A DNA stretch of 64,000 bases from assembly GCA_029706075.1 (NCBI GenBank), contig JAINUG010000087.1, positions 2,666,001-2,730,000 on the forward strand, given 5' to 3'. This document shows positions 26,370 to 36,900 of this stretch, piece after piece. Position 1 is the stretch's first letter; the number at the start of each line of letters is the position of its first letter. The stretch is from Aldrovandia affinis. Its lineage: Eukaryota > Chordata > Actinopteri > Notacanthiformes > Halosauridae. The translations under genes and the position numbers were made by a program. The notes beneath the pieces were generated by a model, which worked only from the letters and a program-made list of their open reading frames with translations, was not told the DNA's origin and made no database searches.

Positions 26370-26630
26370 AGGGGCACATTAAAGGCTCATATCTGCCTGC
26401 CCCCCGGCCCCCAAACAAAAATGGGCCAGGCATTTCTAACAAGAACTAAACAGCTATCTATCACAATTGCCAAATGCATTAGCAGTAATTATTGTGGATT
26501 ATGATTGCTGCATAATTATTGAATTGCGTGTGTTAATGCCTTTTAATCTATTAGCTTGCCAATTAAGCGAAACCAGTTCATAACTTCCAGGGATGCATCG
26601 AAGGGGTGGTTAAATTGTTTTTAAAGATGT
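26370..26630. promoter_or_regulatory. candidate conserved non-coding block
   Basis: Dense homeobox-type words: gcattagcagtaattattgt, ggattatgattgctgcataa, ttattgaattgcgtgtgtta and ctattagcttgccaattaag. Flanked by plain AT-rich sequence. Among the most enhancer-like stretches of the window by eye. Confidence 0.35.
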
Positions 26631-27039
26631 TTTTTACTTTAGCAAGTTATTCAAATGTACATAGACTTGAAATTAAAACTCATGAGTACCGAATAGAATT
26701 CACAGGAACTCATGACAGCTACAACCACAAATTCTTTTTTATTGTTTATAAATGAGTAATTTATCAATATGATTAAAAACGTACTTTGCCCTTGAACACA
26801 TAACCAGCTTTGAAGTGTTGTTTCTTTATTGTTTTATGATAGCGAAATATTTATTCTAACAGTATCTTAATAAGAGGATTAAAAACTTCATATGAAATGC
26901 TTGTAAAATACAAGACCATGGAGGGTGCGAAATATCATCGTAACATACACCACCTGCTGGAGATAGTAGGTAAACGCATGGACACAACTAATTTTAGATG
27001 TGGCTCATTATAAAAGCGCCCAAAAAGACCTAGAAATAA

Positions 27040-27195
27040 CAGTGTAGAATAGAATAGAATAGCCTTTATTAATCCCGGGGGGGGGGGGAATTTGGTCTGT
27101 CACAGCAGCAATGGTACAGGACTGAAAGAACACACAAGACATACAGGACATCACAGCATACTGAATAATAAATATATTTAAAAACCAGAGTAAAA
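27040..27195. repeat. dispersed teleost repeat
   Basis: It begins with pentamers (agaatagaatagaatag), then cctttattaatcccggggg and gaatttggtctgtcacagca, a word series common across fish genomes. An eleven-base G run at about 27079-27089 is included. Family name not assigned. Confidence 0.5.
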
Positions 27196-27459
27196 ACCTG
27201 TACGATGTCGCAATATTAGGATATATTTATTTTAACATAATCACTCATTGCCTTTGCATAAGTCAGGAACCATGAGCTATGAACAATACAGTACTGTGTG
27301 CATGACATTATTCATACACAAATTAAATTGGCTTGGTTAATATCATGTGTTGAATTTGTGGAAACTTTAAATAGTTGGCTAATGTTTTATCTGTACCTAT
27401 TTTTTTCCATCTCGATCGTATTGCAGACAAGTAAGCCTGGCTTTCCTCGGTTCACCTGC

Positions 27460-27930
27460 TATCTCCGTCTGTAGTCCCACTTACTCTGAATTATATTACT
27501 TTTACTGCTCTTCTGACAATAATTTCACATTTTCTATTTTCCAACACAGCCAAACAGACGAAGAATACCCTCCCCGTTCAATAAGCATTTGACTGCCAGT
27601 AGACATTCTATAAGTAAATCTCCCTAAAGCAGGAGTCAGTTATGGAGCATAAACAGTCAATATCTCTCCATTGATCGTCCCAGTGTATTTTCATTTATGT
27701 ATTGACTACTAAACATTAAAAGGCTTTCACAGAGTACCGCCTCCCATTCATCAAAGCCGGTATCATTTGTAGCCCGCATCGCCTCTGAATACGTTAGCTT
27801 TGATTTCACAGCTTAAAGGTCAGATTCCCGCTTCAGTATTGAGCTCAGATTGCAGCTAAATTACTTTAAAGCCATTGCATCTTGTATAAATCTCAACTCC
27901 ACGCAGCAAAATAAATATATAAATCCGATA
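27460..27930. promoter_or_regulatory. candidate conserved non-coding block
   Basis: Repeat-free sequence with ccgcctcccattcatcaaag, ccggtatcatttgtagcccg and ttgcagctaaattactttaa. No recognised coding potential. Confidence 0.3.
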
Positions 27931-28329
27931 AAAACAGTTATTTTACATTAAGTCATTATATGATTTTACTTGAAAGTTCGCTCCCATGATGTGGAACACT
28001 TACGACTTATTTTCAACATACGATTATTTATTATTTATATTTAGATGAAATAGGCTACATTTTCACAAGCTTTTAATTCAAAGAAAAGTTGCTGGAGGAA
28101 CTAAATATGCAGTTATTAAAAGTAGGCTACTCTTGTAATTTTCTATTACAAGATGAAATGTATGGGATGAAAAGAATAACAGTAGGGCACATGTTTCCAT
28201 TGTGCATTGTCTTCCAAAGACATGCTCATTCACAGGTTTACACAGCCCAGGGAGTTCAAATTCTACAATGCTGTGCAATAAAAACCTGAAGCAAACCAGC
28301 CTTTTGGACACGGTTAAAAAATGAACTCT

Positions 28330-28800
28330 CTTTAGCGGTGGTACACTTGACTGGAACTACCAATTGTTTTAATTGATTTGTTTACGGTTGCTCTACTGGA
28401 GGATCTGTCCTCGTTTAATTGCTCTGAGTTCCGTGATGAGAGTGAAGAGACTTCTCCTCCTCCCGGGGCCCTGGGCCTTTTCACCCCACCTCTCTGAGAA
28501 GCAATTAAAAAAACGAGATACTGATGTAACCAGCCCTTCTTCCAATATGAAACGCTCGCTCTCCTTTTCTGCTGGGGTCAGACAGCCGAGCTGGTAATAT
28601 AAACCTGACTTTATTGAGACATCCATTAATTGAAGCCTTCTGCTGGCGACCCTTGACCCTGGCTGACCCCCTGAAAATCATGTTACTGGGCCAGCGAGCC
28701 GGCTGCCGCGCCCATCTCCCCATCCGTGCTCTTGGGCAGGATCGACACTGACTGGCAGACGCTCCCCCCAGAAAATAATCATTAAGTGTCTTTGGAGTGC
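28330..28800. promoter_or_regulatory. candidate conserved non-coding block
   Basis: Complex, moderately GC-rich sequence with tcgtttaattgctctgagtt, gagaagcaattaaaaaaacg, ttgagacatccattaattga and gaaaataatcattaagtgtc. AATTA words are regularly spaced. Several frames are open but none has a domain. Confidence 0.35.
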
Positions 28801-29560
28801 CTAGAAAGAGGACCGGGGGACCTCTTTGTGTGGCGCTGCTCCAGCGTGGAGTGGGACTTTCACACGGACACGCAGGGATAGTGTTACACGGAGTTCAAAA
28901 TGAATAATTTCATTACCGGGCGATTTTTTCCCCCGTTCGCTTTGTTTCCCGCTGCCACGAGGTGTTAGTTTGTCACGGAGAGGAGGGCTGTGGTAAAGAA
29001 CGGTGGCATCAAATCGCGTAAATAAAAAACGTTATGTTCCATGGAGGCTCCTGTCGACGATTGTGCATGATGTAACGTTATACGAGCGGTCGTCGGCGCA
29101 AGACAAACTGCGACTCGCCCATTAAACGCCCTGCTGGAGGACGAGTGGAGCGCTGAAAGGGGACACCCGATTGTATTGGTGCCGAAACCTTTAAGCTGTT
29201 GTCACCTCTCTGACTGATCATGAGGCATTGCCTGCTCTGTCGGAATCCTATAGCCGAATAGATTGAATTCGGATTGATTTTCACCCAGGAAAGAGGGAGG
29301 GAATTTAAAGCCTTTTTTCTTAAATTGGGTATTCGATGTGTGCTGATCCCAGTCGGCACACGCCCCCCTCCCCGCGGGATCTTTTATGGGGCAATAATGG
29401 CGGTTGGCCATCCAGTCTCGTCTCCAACCAAGGCCATAACCCTACATTTGCTCTGAGTGCTTTTCTATTATACATTGATAGCCGAGCATCGATCAATATG
29501 GGGAAACGGAGACCCCTACAAAACCAACTTCTGAAAGTGTAAAAGACCTCTTAATACCGG
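28801..29560. other. CpG-containing non-coding region downstream of kazald
   Basis: Moderately GC-rich, repeat-free sequence with many CpG (for example gagcggtcgtcggcgcaaga near 29085) about 0.6-1.4 kb beyond the kazald stop. It could be a regulatory element or a promoter of an unseen non-coding transcript. No exon could be supported. Confidence 0.25.
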
Positions 29561-29723
29561 GGCTTTCAAACAGCTTAACCTATGCGCTTTCTTTCGTTCT
29601 CCTTCAGGGCCTGGGTTTTGAGGACACTTATATGGGTGATCGGACAGTGATACTTTTTATTCAGCAGGATGGGAGGGGCTGAGGGTTAATGCTTGAATAT
29701 CCAATACAATGTTTGTAATGTTT

Positions 29724-29729
29724 TTTATT
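29724..29729 (-). other. kazald1: candidate poly(A) signal for kazald
   Basis: On the minus strand AATAAA (tttatt on the plus strand) lies about 445 bases past the kazald stop codon, a normal 3' UTR length. Another AATAAA at 29656-29661 is an alternative. No transcript evidence is available, so the choice is a guess. Confidence 0.3.
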
Positions 29730-30172
29730 ATTTAAAATATCCAGGGGCATGAAAACAAACATCAAACAATTCAATTCCAAAACGTAACACTTTATGGTGG
29801 AATGTAAGTTATGAATTTAGCTGATCAGCTAGATATCTTTAAGTTGTTCACGTCAAAGGGACTGCAGAAAAAAAGAATATGTACAGGATGAAGGATATTG
29901 TTTTATATACAACACTTACAGCCACATTCCACTTACACAAAATTATACAAATCATTCAATGCAGCTTGTAAACCTTTCATCTTCACCCAAAAAATACAAA
30001 AACAAAAAAAGATGAGATAACAGTTAGACACTTAGAGGACCAGTCTAAGATGTGTCCAGAAGGAAGACGAGGAACCTCTTAACTGTTCTCTTTTGCTCCT
30101 TTTTTTCTTTTTTTTAACAAGAGGGGGCAATTAAAAATAAATGTTGGATCAGAGATTTCCCTTTAGTGTGTT

Positions 30173-30285
30173 TCAATATGTAAATCCACTTGACAAGCCC
30201 TCATAGTCTTCATCGTCTTCCTCGTCATCTGAGAGGTCATAGACTCGATTTTTTGGTTTCTTCAGTTGATGAGCCAGTTGTGAGT
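30173..30285 (-). CDS. kazald1: kazald exon 4 (acidic C-terminus and stop)
   Basis: The acceptor reads tgcttcatcttgtag, then a phase-1 entry completes Asp255 and 36 further codons run to TGA at 30175-30173. The product is a lysine-rich linker (LKKPKNRVYD) followed by a run of Asp/Glu with tyrosines (DDEEDDEDYE). The human protein also ends in an acidic Tyr-containing tail, which is why this small exon can be assigned although it has no domain. Confidence 0.85.
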
Positions 30286-33200
30286 CTACAAGATGAAGCA
30301 GAATCATATCAGTATCATATATGTCATGTCATAAGTGCTGAAAATGAAGACTAGTGATTACTTCTCATAGGTAGAATATTATAGTTTGTTATCAGTTCAT
30401 TCTTTTTGAATCCCTATTAGCGATTCCTTAAAATGTATGTAAAAAACTGTATTTTCACTCTTACCATCTAATTTCACAGAATGGATTACTTTTACAAGAG
30501 AATTCCAATTAAAAGTTAAGAAACATGGATTCAAAATTCTAAATGGTCCGTTAGAAATTGCCTATCGAATAAAAGTACACTATTCAAGTAGAATTCAGGG
30601 AAAAATAAAACAAACCATTCAAAAATGTCTGCCATCTTATGTTTAGTCTAGGAATACATGATTGCTTTACACCAGCCACACAATAAATGTGCCATACAGA
30701 GTGCTCCACTTATTTAAATCATGGATGGTAGAAACACTGGCTTACACTGAACCAAACGTGTGAGAGATCAAAGCCCAAAGAATCGGCTGCTTATAAAATT
30801 CTAATAAACTTGGGGGAAATGGGATTCTTATAAAGTGACTGCATAGCGCTCTGCTCAAACAAAACATTCCACCTCCCAAAAGCATGTGTATGAAAAAGTA
30901 TGTATGCCGTACATTGTGAAACATGAATGCAACAGACATGTTTTAAAAATGTAGGTTATTTTCCCACATGCTCTTGTCTGGCCAGAATAGCCCATCTGGG
31001 GGTCACCCTTTCACATTTCCGCCGTGACAGACAGCCAATAGGGATGATTCCGGGAAAGAATGGATTTGGGAAAGATCTTGTTCCACAGATAGTTGGGGAT
31101 GGAAGCACAAACGTCTAATCCCATCAGCTCCCGTGCACTTCAAAGACCCGCCAGCCATCAGTAATGCACCCTTCTCCCCAGGACAAAGCCCAAGGCGCTG
31201 TCGCCTTATCTCGGCCCAGCGAAATTTCTCGGAACGCCAAGCCCACTCTCGCCTGTGTTCAGATGAAGGGACCGATAGAGGCATCGATCGCTGTCTGTCG
31301 TTGATACCGACGTCTCCCCTTGACGCTTGAGAGTACAGTTCGTTGATATGAAATGTCTCTGTGGCACCATCAGACAATGTGCTGACCCTTCAAGGAAAGC
31401 ATCGCTCTGGAGACGTGTTTATATGAGAAGCGCCGAAGCATCTATCCCTAGTACACTTCTGGAGAGCCCCTGCTGCCTGCTGGCTAACGTTAACAAATCA
31501 AGCATGCACATGGTACTGTTTCACACTGTAGTGCTAGATAAGTGAAACAGTTTTGGGTAGTAGTGTTATAATAACTTTTATTCCATATTTTCTCCCCCCA
31601 CCCCCACCCCCAATTTGGAATGCCCAATTATAGCTGCAGGCCAAACCCTCCATCAATTTGGGAGGGCAAACACTTAGCATCTGTCCTCCAAAACATCTTT
31701 CATCAACCCACCAACTGAGGCAAGCAGTTACTGCTCAACTGGTGCAGGCAGATTGCAAGCGATTGATTAACCACAGAAGTCGCTAATGAGCGAGGAGGCA
31801 GGGAAACCAGCTACCAGCTTTGGTGACATTATGGCCAATTATTCATCGCCCGGGTGGGCTCCTGGTCACAGTCAGCTATGGCATAGTAAGTATTTAGTCC
31901 GTGCAATATGGCAAATCAATGCACTAAGAACAGGCGCATTCACTGGATGCACCCCTTGGAAACCCCCCGGTGGCAGTGTTTTGTATGTCACCTTGTTCTG
32001 TTTGTTGACATAAGCTTATTTCTTACGAACTCGGGGCGGGAGGTCAGCAACCTCAGGCTTAGATGAAACAAAACTCTGCTAATTGCCGCGTTGCGGGTCA
32101 GAACCTGTCGGCCCTGAGGGCAAGCCTGCCGTTAACGCCGGCCCAGCCGCGTTCCGCCAAAGGGGGGAGGGGCTTGTACAACTTGTCCAACTAAAAAATG
32201 TCCAACATCTGCTCAGCCCCATTAGGCCGCGGCCAGACATACCTTTCTCCACAACCTGCAATCTGGCCGACGCAGACACCTCCCCGAACTTGTTCTTGGC
32301 GGTGCAGGTGTACACCCCTTCATCAGCCCTCCGGACCTTCTGGATCTGGAGCCAGCCCGTGAGTTCAAAGCGCCGGGGTCCTCCTCGCGCCTGCTAATTA
32401 CAAGGAAGGCGAGAAAACCCCCCCACCCCACTCTCGGAATATGAGTCTGGCAGCAGCTTCCAGGCCAACTGTTACATCATGTGTGTTGACTATTTACTTA
32501 CTTAACAAACTCCCTTATCTAGGGCAACTTGCATAGCTCACATTTTTTCACATTGCCCTTGGACACAGCAGGATATTTACTGCAGCACTTTGGGTTAAAT
32601 ACCTTGCTCGGGGGAGATATCAGCGAGAATGGAGGTAATGGAAGCAAGTATATTTTGCTAATATTTTTTGCTGATATACTGGTGTAAGGTGCATCCTGTG
32701 CTGTACTGGGCTATAGGATCCTGTCATTTATCGTAGCTGCAATGATGTTGTTTTTCATGTGGGATTGCTTAAGTGTAGCCTGCTGGTAAATAGCCATTAT
32801 ATGTTTACTGTTACAATGCTACACGGATGCTATGAAATGTTTTCACACATGCAGGCTAATGTTTAATGAAACATTTCCTAGGACACAGAGGCTGCTGTGC
32901 ACTGTCAATTTGTCCTTACTTATGGAAAGTGAGGTTTGCCAGTTAACATTGTAATCTCTACACAGCAACTGTGCCCATTTGTTAAGGCATGTTATCTGCT
33001 TTCGCTCATAAATTGGTTGAGGAAGACCTCTGTATTGTCACATTAAGGGGAAAGCCCTTCATAGCAGGAGCCACCCCACAACGCTGCTTCACACACCTGA
33101 ACGGCCATGTTGGAGTCGTCTGTGGGAAGAAAGATGCTGTTCCCCTCTTTCCTCCATTCAATCACAGCCATTGGGTAGGATGAGACCTCACAGCCGAAGA

Positions 33201-36200
33201 TGACGTCGCTTCCATCCATGCTGATGACATCACGAGGGGGAGTGGCTATAATTGGTTCTGAAAAGTTTTTATTCAATTAAACTCTTATTTTGGGCATAAA
33301 GGGTGCACAGTTCTTGTAAAAATATGAATCAATCAATTTTTAATAATATTAATAAAACAACAACAACAATTTTAAACAATTCTGTACTTTTTACACCAGT
33401 CATGCCTCTCAAATCCCTGATGTGACACCTGTACTTATTGAAGGAGCCCTGCAACCATGTTCACTCCGATGTACTAAAAAGTCAGTGACTATTTTACACC
33501 ATAAAGCCTGCACAGTATTATGGGAGAGAGCTAGCACCGATCTAAGAAAAGTCATGACAGTCTGAAGATACCTAGCACAAACTGCTGCTACATTGACCCG
33601 AGTAGCACTTGCCAACTTGAACTCACCCTATCCCTGGTGGGTGTCCTGCCAGAATCCCAGTCATAGTCAGCACAAACTGTGACTATAGGGCACAATGGAA
33701 TGAGCCTTGTGGGAACCCCATAAAATGTTTTGTCACACTATTTTCAAAAGTAAAAAGTTATTATTGTGCTGTAAATCCAAATCCCACATAGAGGGAAGTG
33801 GTCGTTGAATTTTGAATTTGCAAAGAACAGACCAGAACTAGAAATGCAATCAAAGTTCCTTACAGTCTGGCTGTCTCTGGCACAGTTTGAATATATCCAT
33901 CAGCACTGAAAGACTACTGCTGTTCACTGACGTGATTCTATTAAAGTCAGAGTCGATGATGCCCCTTGCTTCTGAAGCGGACAGCAGCAGGACAAGACAG
34001 CGCTGGCAGCATTTCTTGATGTTTGCCCAAAACGGCAAACTTTAAAATGCAATCCTCTCAACAAATTCACTCAATACGCAGGGTCTGAAAACTGACTGTT
34101 TCAGAATCGAATTATGCACTGCACTGGGGACGGCTCTGAAATGCATCAGCTCAAACTTCCGCTAAACGAGTTCGGCTGGAGCTTGACGTTCATCAGAACT
34201 TCCCAGGAAAAAAACGCTGGTATATTTGGGTCCTGTTAATAAGCTGTTATGTCATGAAAACATCAGAGGACTTTCAGAGCAGAGGTTTTATATATTGGCC
34301 AGAAATTGAGCTACTTTGTTGCTTCTGTTCTCTGAACTTCCTTATTCTAGGAGATTCTGACTGGCAACAAGAGTTTCCGTTTTGGTTTGCATTGCTGTGC
34401 AAACTATGGATGTTCTGTCTTTACCCTGAATATTCATAATTAGCTAGCAATTAAAAACACTTTTAACTTGTCATTTTTGCAAAACATAAACCCAGGTGAT
34501 ATTATGTGATTGCTCTACAACTATACTCCAAATTTTACTACTGTGGTTACATTCATATAACTCTCTGTTTGACAGTGTTGACTGCAGTCTTTAGTCTGTC
34601 AACCCTCAAAAACCCAGCAAAGGATTCCTAGCATGACTAGAAAAGATGGTTTTGTTTTTTCCCCAAACGATTTAAGGAATTGATAACATTGGCTCTCACA
34701 GTCTTTCCAACACATTCTTTTTCACAGTCTTTTCCTATTTACCGACCATCAGCAGAAGGCTGGTTCTCACACGAATGTATTCTCCTCATGTGGCCTACTG
34801 TGACAGTGTGATGCCACCTCTTGCTTTCAATGTGTTTGTATTACCCACTGCTACTTGCGATGGAGCAGTATCTACATTTGCATCACGTTTACACCCCCAC
34901 CCCCACCCCCGTGCTATCTTTCCACCTTTATTTAGCAAAGTTAATTACACCCCAGCTGTGGAGGCTGAAACCTTTTGTTTCTCTTGGAGCGTCATGAGAA
35001 GCCCCCACGACAGAACTAACATTCCCACAAATGTGCAATTAAGACTACCCTGCCTTCTGCCCAAAGGGGTGATTTTCACAGGATTTAAAAGAAGTAGAAA
35101 TCCATTCAAAATTCACAGATGAATACATGGACCCGATTAAACCAAAGCTAGTTTGTGACAGGTTCATTTACCTTGGACTGAGTAGATTTATATCGGAATG
35201 CGGATGAAATCATCATAAATGCCAGACAGAAGTCAAATCAAAGCCAAACCTGATTGCTCAGTAGGGAGAGAGTCTGGTATGGAAGACACCATTGACTATA
35301 ATGGAATGTCACATACTTTTTTTTCCATCAGTGAACACCACACATTTGGTCTGAAAGGCACGTAAGAGTCCTCATCTAACTGGCAGTCTATTAGAATACA
35401 CATTTTCTCCTGGTGTTATATTCATTTGATAAAGAGCAAAAAGGTTTACAGTGTCACTGTATGTTAATCACATTTTCCTTATCTGTGTTTTGTGAGACAT
35501 GAACATAGTACCACTTATGTAACCTCAATTTCTACAGTGTTTTTAAAATCTGATGAAAAATATGAGCTTATCCTACATCATCAGTGTCAATGATTGCTAA
35601 TATTACTAAAGGATTTATTTCATAATTCCTTACAAACTGGCTGTAGATCAGTGCACAACATTCCCCTGTAATACTGATGTGACTAGGTGCAAGAACAGCC
35701 TTGCCATAATTTGCCTTGTCTCGTCAAATTATAACATCTTATAAGGTATCTGATCACAGCAGTTTCTGCACCTCTGACCTGACGATCGCTGATGATAAAG
35801 ACATTGATTATGACAATGCAGATATTATGCAGTATCATAGGTATGTAATGTATTGTCTACTAAGCAGACAAATATTTCTAGGGCAACATGCAATTGCATT
35901 CAGTTTCATAAATGTGGATTTTTAGTAGGAAGTTTGAGGTAAAAGACCATGAACACAGTAGTGTGCTACCAGTAATTATCTGTCCACGCAGCCCTCTAAC
36001 CTCTGCACACCACTCCATGCCCTACAAAAATACGTTATTTTATGTAATCCTAATTGCTCTAATGTGCTTTCTAAGTGTAAAACATTTGGACAGTGGGTTA
36101 TACGTTTATAATCAGCAGGTTATAAGTTTAAATCCTAGGTGGGGTCTATTTTTTTAAGTTTCTTAAATTTGATTCCGTAAACATTCAGCTGTACATGTTA

Positions 36201-36767
36201 AAAGTAACACCCTTAAAAAGAGTGTCTGTAAAACATTTAAAGCGTGTGAAAGGCTCAATGTTCAATGAAAGAACAGTGAGGGCTGATCGGCACCAACAAG
36301 ATCAGAAACTTACTGGCTGTGCATGGCCCCGGATGGGCCACCATGAGCCTGTCGTCCTCGCTCAGCCTGTAGCGAGCGGCGCGGAGCTGGCAGCTGTTGT
36401 CGTAGGTCTTCCCATCGGATCCGCAGAGCAGCTCCTGCCGGGCACAGACGCAGCGGCCCTGGGACCCCTCCCCGGTGCGGCCCAGCGGGTCCCGGCAGCG
36501 CAGGCCCTCCCCGCAGCGCCCGTAGAACTGGGCAGAGGAGGGGTCCGGGTCACACAGCTGGCCCTCTCCATTCCCACACTGCCAGCAGCACCCGCAGGCG
36601 TCCTGCACGCGCCCGGCCGGGCACTGCGGCCCCCCCGCCGGGCACCGCTCCAGCCGACACTCTCCGCAGGCCCCGCGTGGACCTGCCCCGCGTCGCCAGT
36701 CTAAGCGGCCGGGGAAGGCACCGGTTACCTGGGCGAGGAGCAACAGCGCCAGTCCGGCAGCCATCAT
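30173..36767 (-). CDS. kazald1: Kazal/IGFBP-like/Ig secreted protein (KAZALD family), 4 coding exons
   Basis: Joining 36767-36314, 33257-33097, 32390-32243 and 30285-30173 on the minus strand gives an open frame of about 291 residues plus stop; human KAZALD1 is about 304. Domains in order: signal peptide (about 1-18, starting MMAAGLALLLL), cysteine-rich IGFBP-like domain (about 34-107, with the family motif DACGCCWQC), Kazal domain (about 108-150, with CGSDGKTYDNSC and ending HPGPC), one Ig domain (about 153-252, disulphide pair C174 and C234, core W186), then a basic linker and an acidic tail (SDDEEDDEDYE). All introns are GT-AG and phases match (1, 0, 1). Members are secreted extracellular proteins of the IGFBP-related group, linked in the literature to bone and regeneration. 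I chose the second of two start regions (36767, not 36827) because it places the signal peptide at the N-terminus. Which fish paralogue (kazald1, 2 or 3) it is cannot be settled here. Confidence 0.9.
30960..31400 (+). promoter_or_regulatory. candidate conserved non-coding block in kazald intron 3
   Basis: About 440 bases of complex sequence with no tandem or dispersed repeat words and balanced GC, flanked by AT-rich intron. Open frames exist on both strands but none has a recognised domain or paired splice sites. This texture, inside a developmental-gene neighbourhood, suggests an enhancer; no alignment is available to test it. Confidence 0.25.
31600..31895 (-). repeat. tRNA-derived SINE in kazald intron 3
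   Basis: Read on the minus strand the segment follows the order seen in the SINE at 18.99-19.45 kb: a degenerate tRNA-like head, a middle with ccctcc/ggaggg words, a ttttggaggac block and a tail with gggcattccaaattggg. The tail word recurs near 19420, 48910, 54690 and 61615, so this is one dispersed family. Copy is diverged and has no coding content. Confidence 0.55.
32243..32390 (-). CDS. kazald1: kazald exon 3 (second half of Ig domain)
   Basis: The 148-base exon lies between acceptor taattagcag and donor gagaaag|gtatgt. It encodes residues 206-254, including LTGWLQIQKV and the DEGVYTC motif with the second Ig cysteine, and ends one base into codon 255. No stop interrupts it and both junction phases agree with the neighbouring exons. 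Confidence 0.9.
32391..33096 (-). other. kazald intron 2 with a SINE/L2 tail remnant
   Basis: The 706-base intron contains, near 32505-32640, an old minus-strand SINE/LINE tail: read on the minus strand, aagttgccctagataaggg matches the UnaL2-type tail with loop AGATA, followed by the teleost repeat body containing cacagcaggatatttactgc. The rest is AT rich without recognised content. Confidence 0.5.
33097..33257 (-). CDS. kazald1: kazald exon 2 (first half of Ig domain)
   Basis: The 161-base exon is preceded by a pyrimidine-rich acceptor ending cttttcag and followed by donor gttcag|gtgtgt. It completes codon 152 (Lys) and encodes residues 153-205, including FGCEV and the IEWRKEG core of the Ig fold. 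It enters in phase 1 and leaves in phase 0, so it fits exons 1 and 3 without adjustment. The same FGCEV...YPMA.IEWRK pattern is in human KAZALD1. Confidence 0.9.
33258..36313 (-). other. kazald intron 1 (about 3.06 kb)
   Basis: Mostly AT-rich unique-looking sequence. It holds a C-rich patch near 34890-34910 and, at about 36085-36150, a short plus-strand tRNA-like word with a degenerate Pol III B box (agtttaaatccta), probably a SINE head remnant. No exon-like segment with paired splice sites was seen. Confidence 0.5.
36314..36767 (-). CDS. kazald1: kazald exon 1 (signal peptide, IGFBP-like and Kazal domains)
   Basis: It encodes residues 1-151 plus one base of codon 152. The donor reads gcca|gtaagt, so the exon ends in phase 1. 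The exon carries all cysteines of the IGFBP-like and Kazal domains and is strongly GC and CpG rich, unlike the AT-rich flanks. An in-frame ATG 20 codons upstream (36827) is also open, but it would put a charged stretch before the signal peptide. The stop beyond the donor shows the reading frame does not continue into the intron for long. Confidence 0.9.
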
Positions 36768-36900
36768 TGAACTCCTCGCGGCCCTGCTCTGCTCCCTTCC
36801 GGCCAGCGTGGCTGCCCTCATCGGCACAGCGAACGGTCAGGATGGGCTGGCAAGCGGTGACTCTGATTGGCCAAAGCTGCAGGAATGAGGCCTGGTTCTC
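36768..36900 (-). promoter_or_regulatory. kazald1: candidate kazald promoter with CCAAT box
   Basis: Immediately upstream of the first exon the sequence remains CpG rich and contains an inverted CCAAT motif within ttggccaatcag on the minus strand (attgg at 36866-36870), about 100 bases before the chosen start codon. No TATA box is evident, as is usual for CpG-type promoters. A second CCAAT word (ccaatcag, plus strand) lies near 37201. This is motif evidence only. Confidence 0.35.

Larger units (their letters stand above)
30286..32242 (-). other. kazald intron 3 (about 1.96 kb)
   Basis: The intron holds two distinct items: a repeat-free, balanced-composition block at about 30960-31400 that looks like a conserved non-coding element, and a minus-strand tRNA-derived SINE at about 31600-31895. 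The exon-proximal part (30286-30960) is AT rich without recognised content. Confidence 0.5.

Noticed and set aside
36195-36704. 169-codon plus-strand frame
   Set aside because: It lies antisense to kazald exon 1 and is open because of the high GC content; it has no recognised domain.
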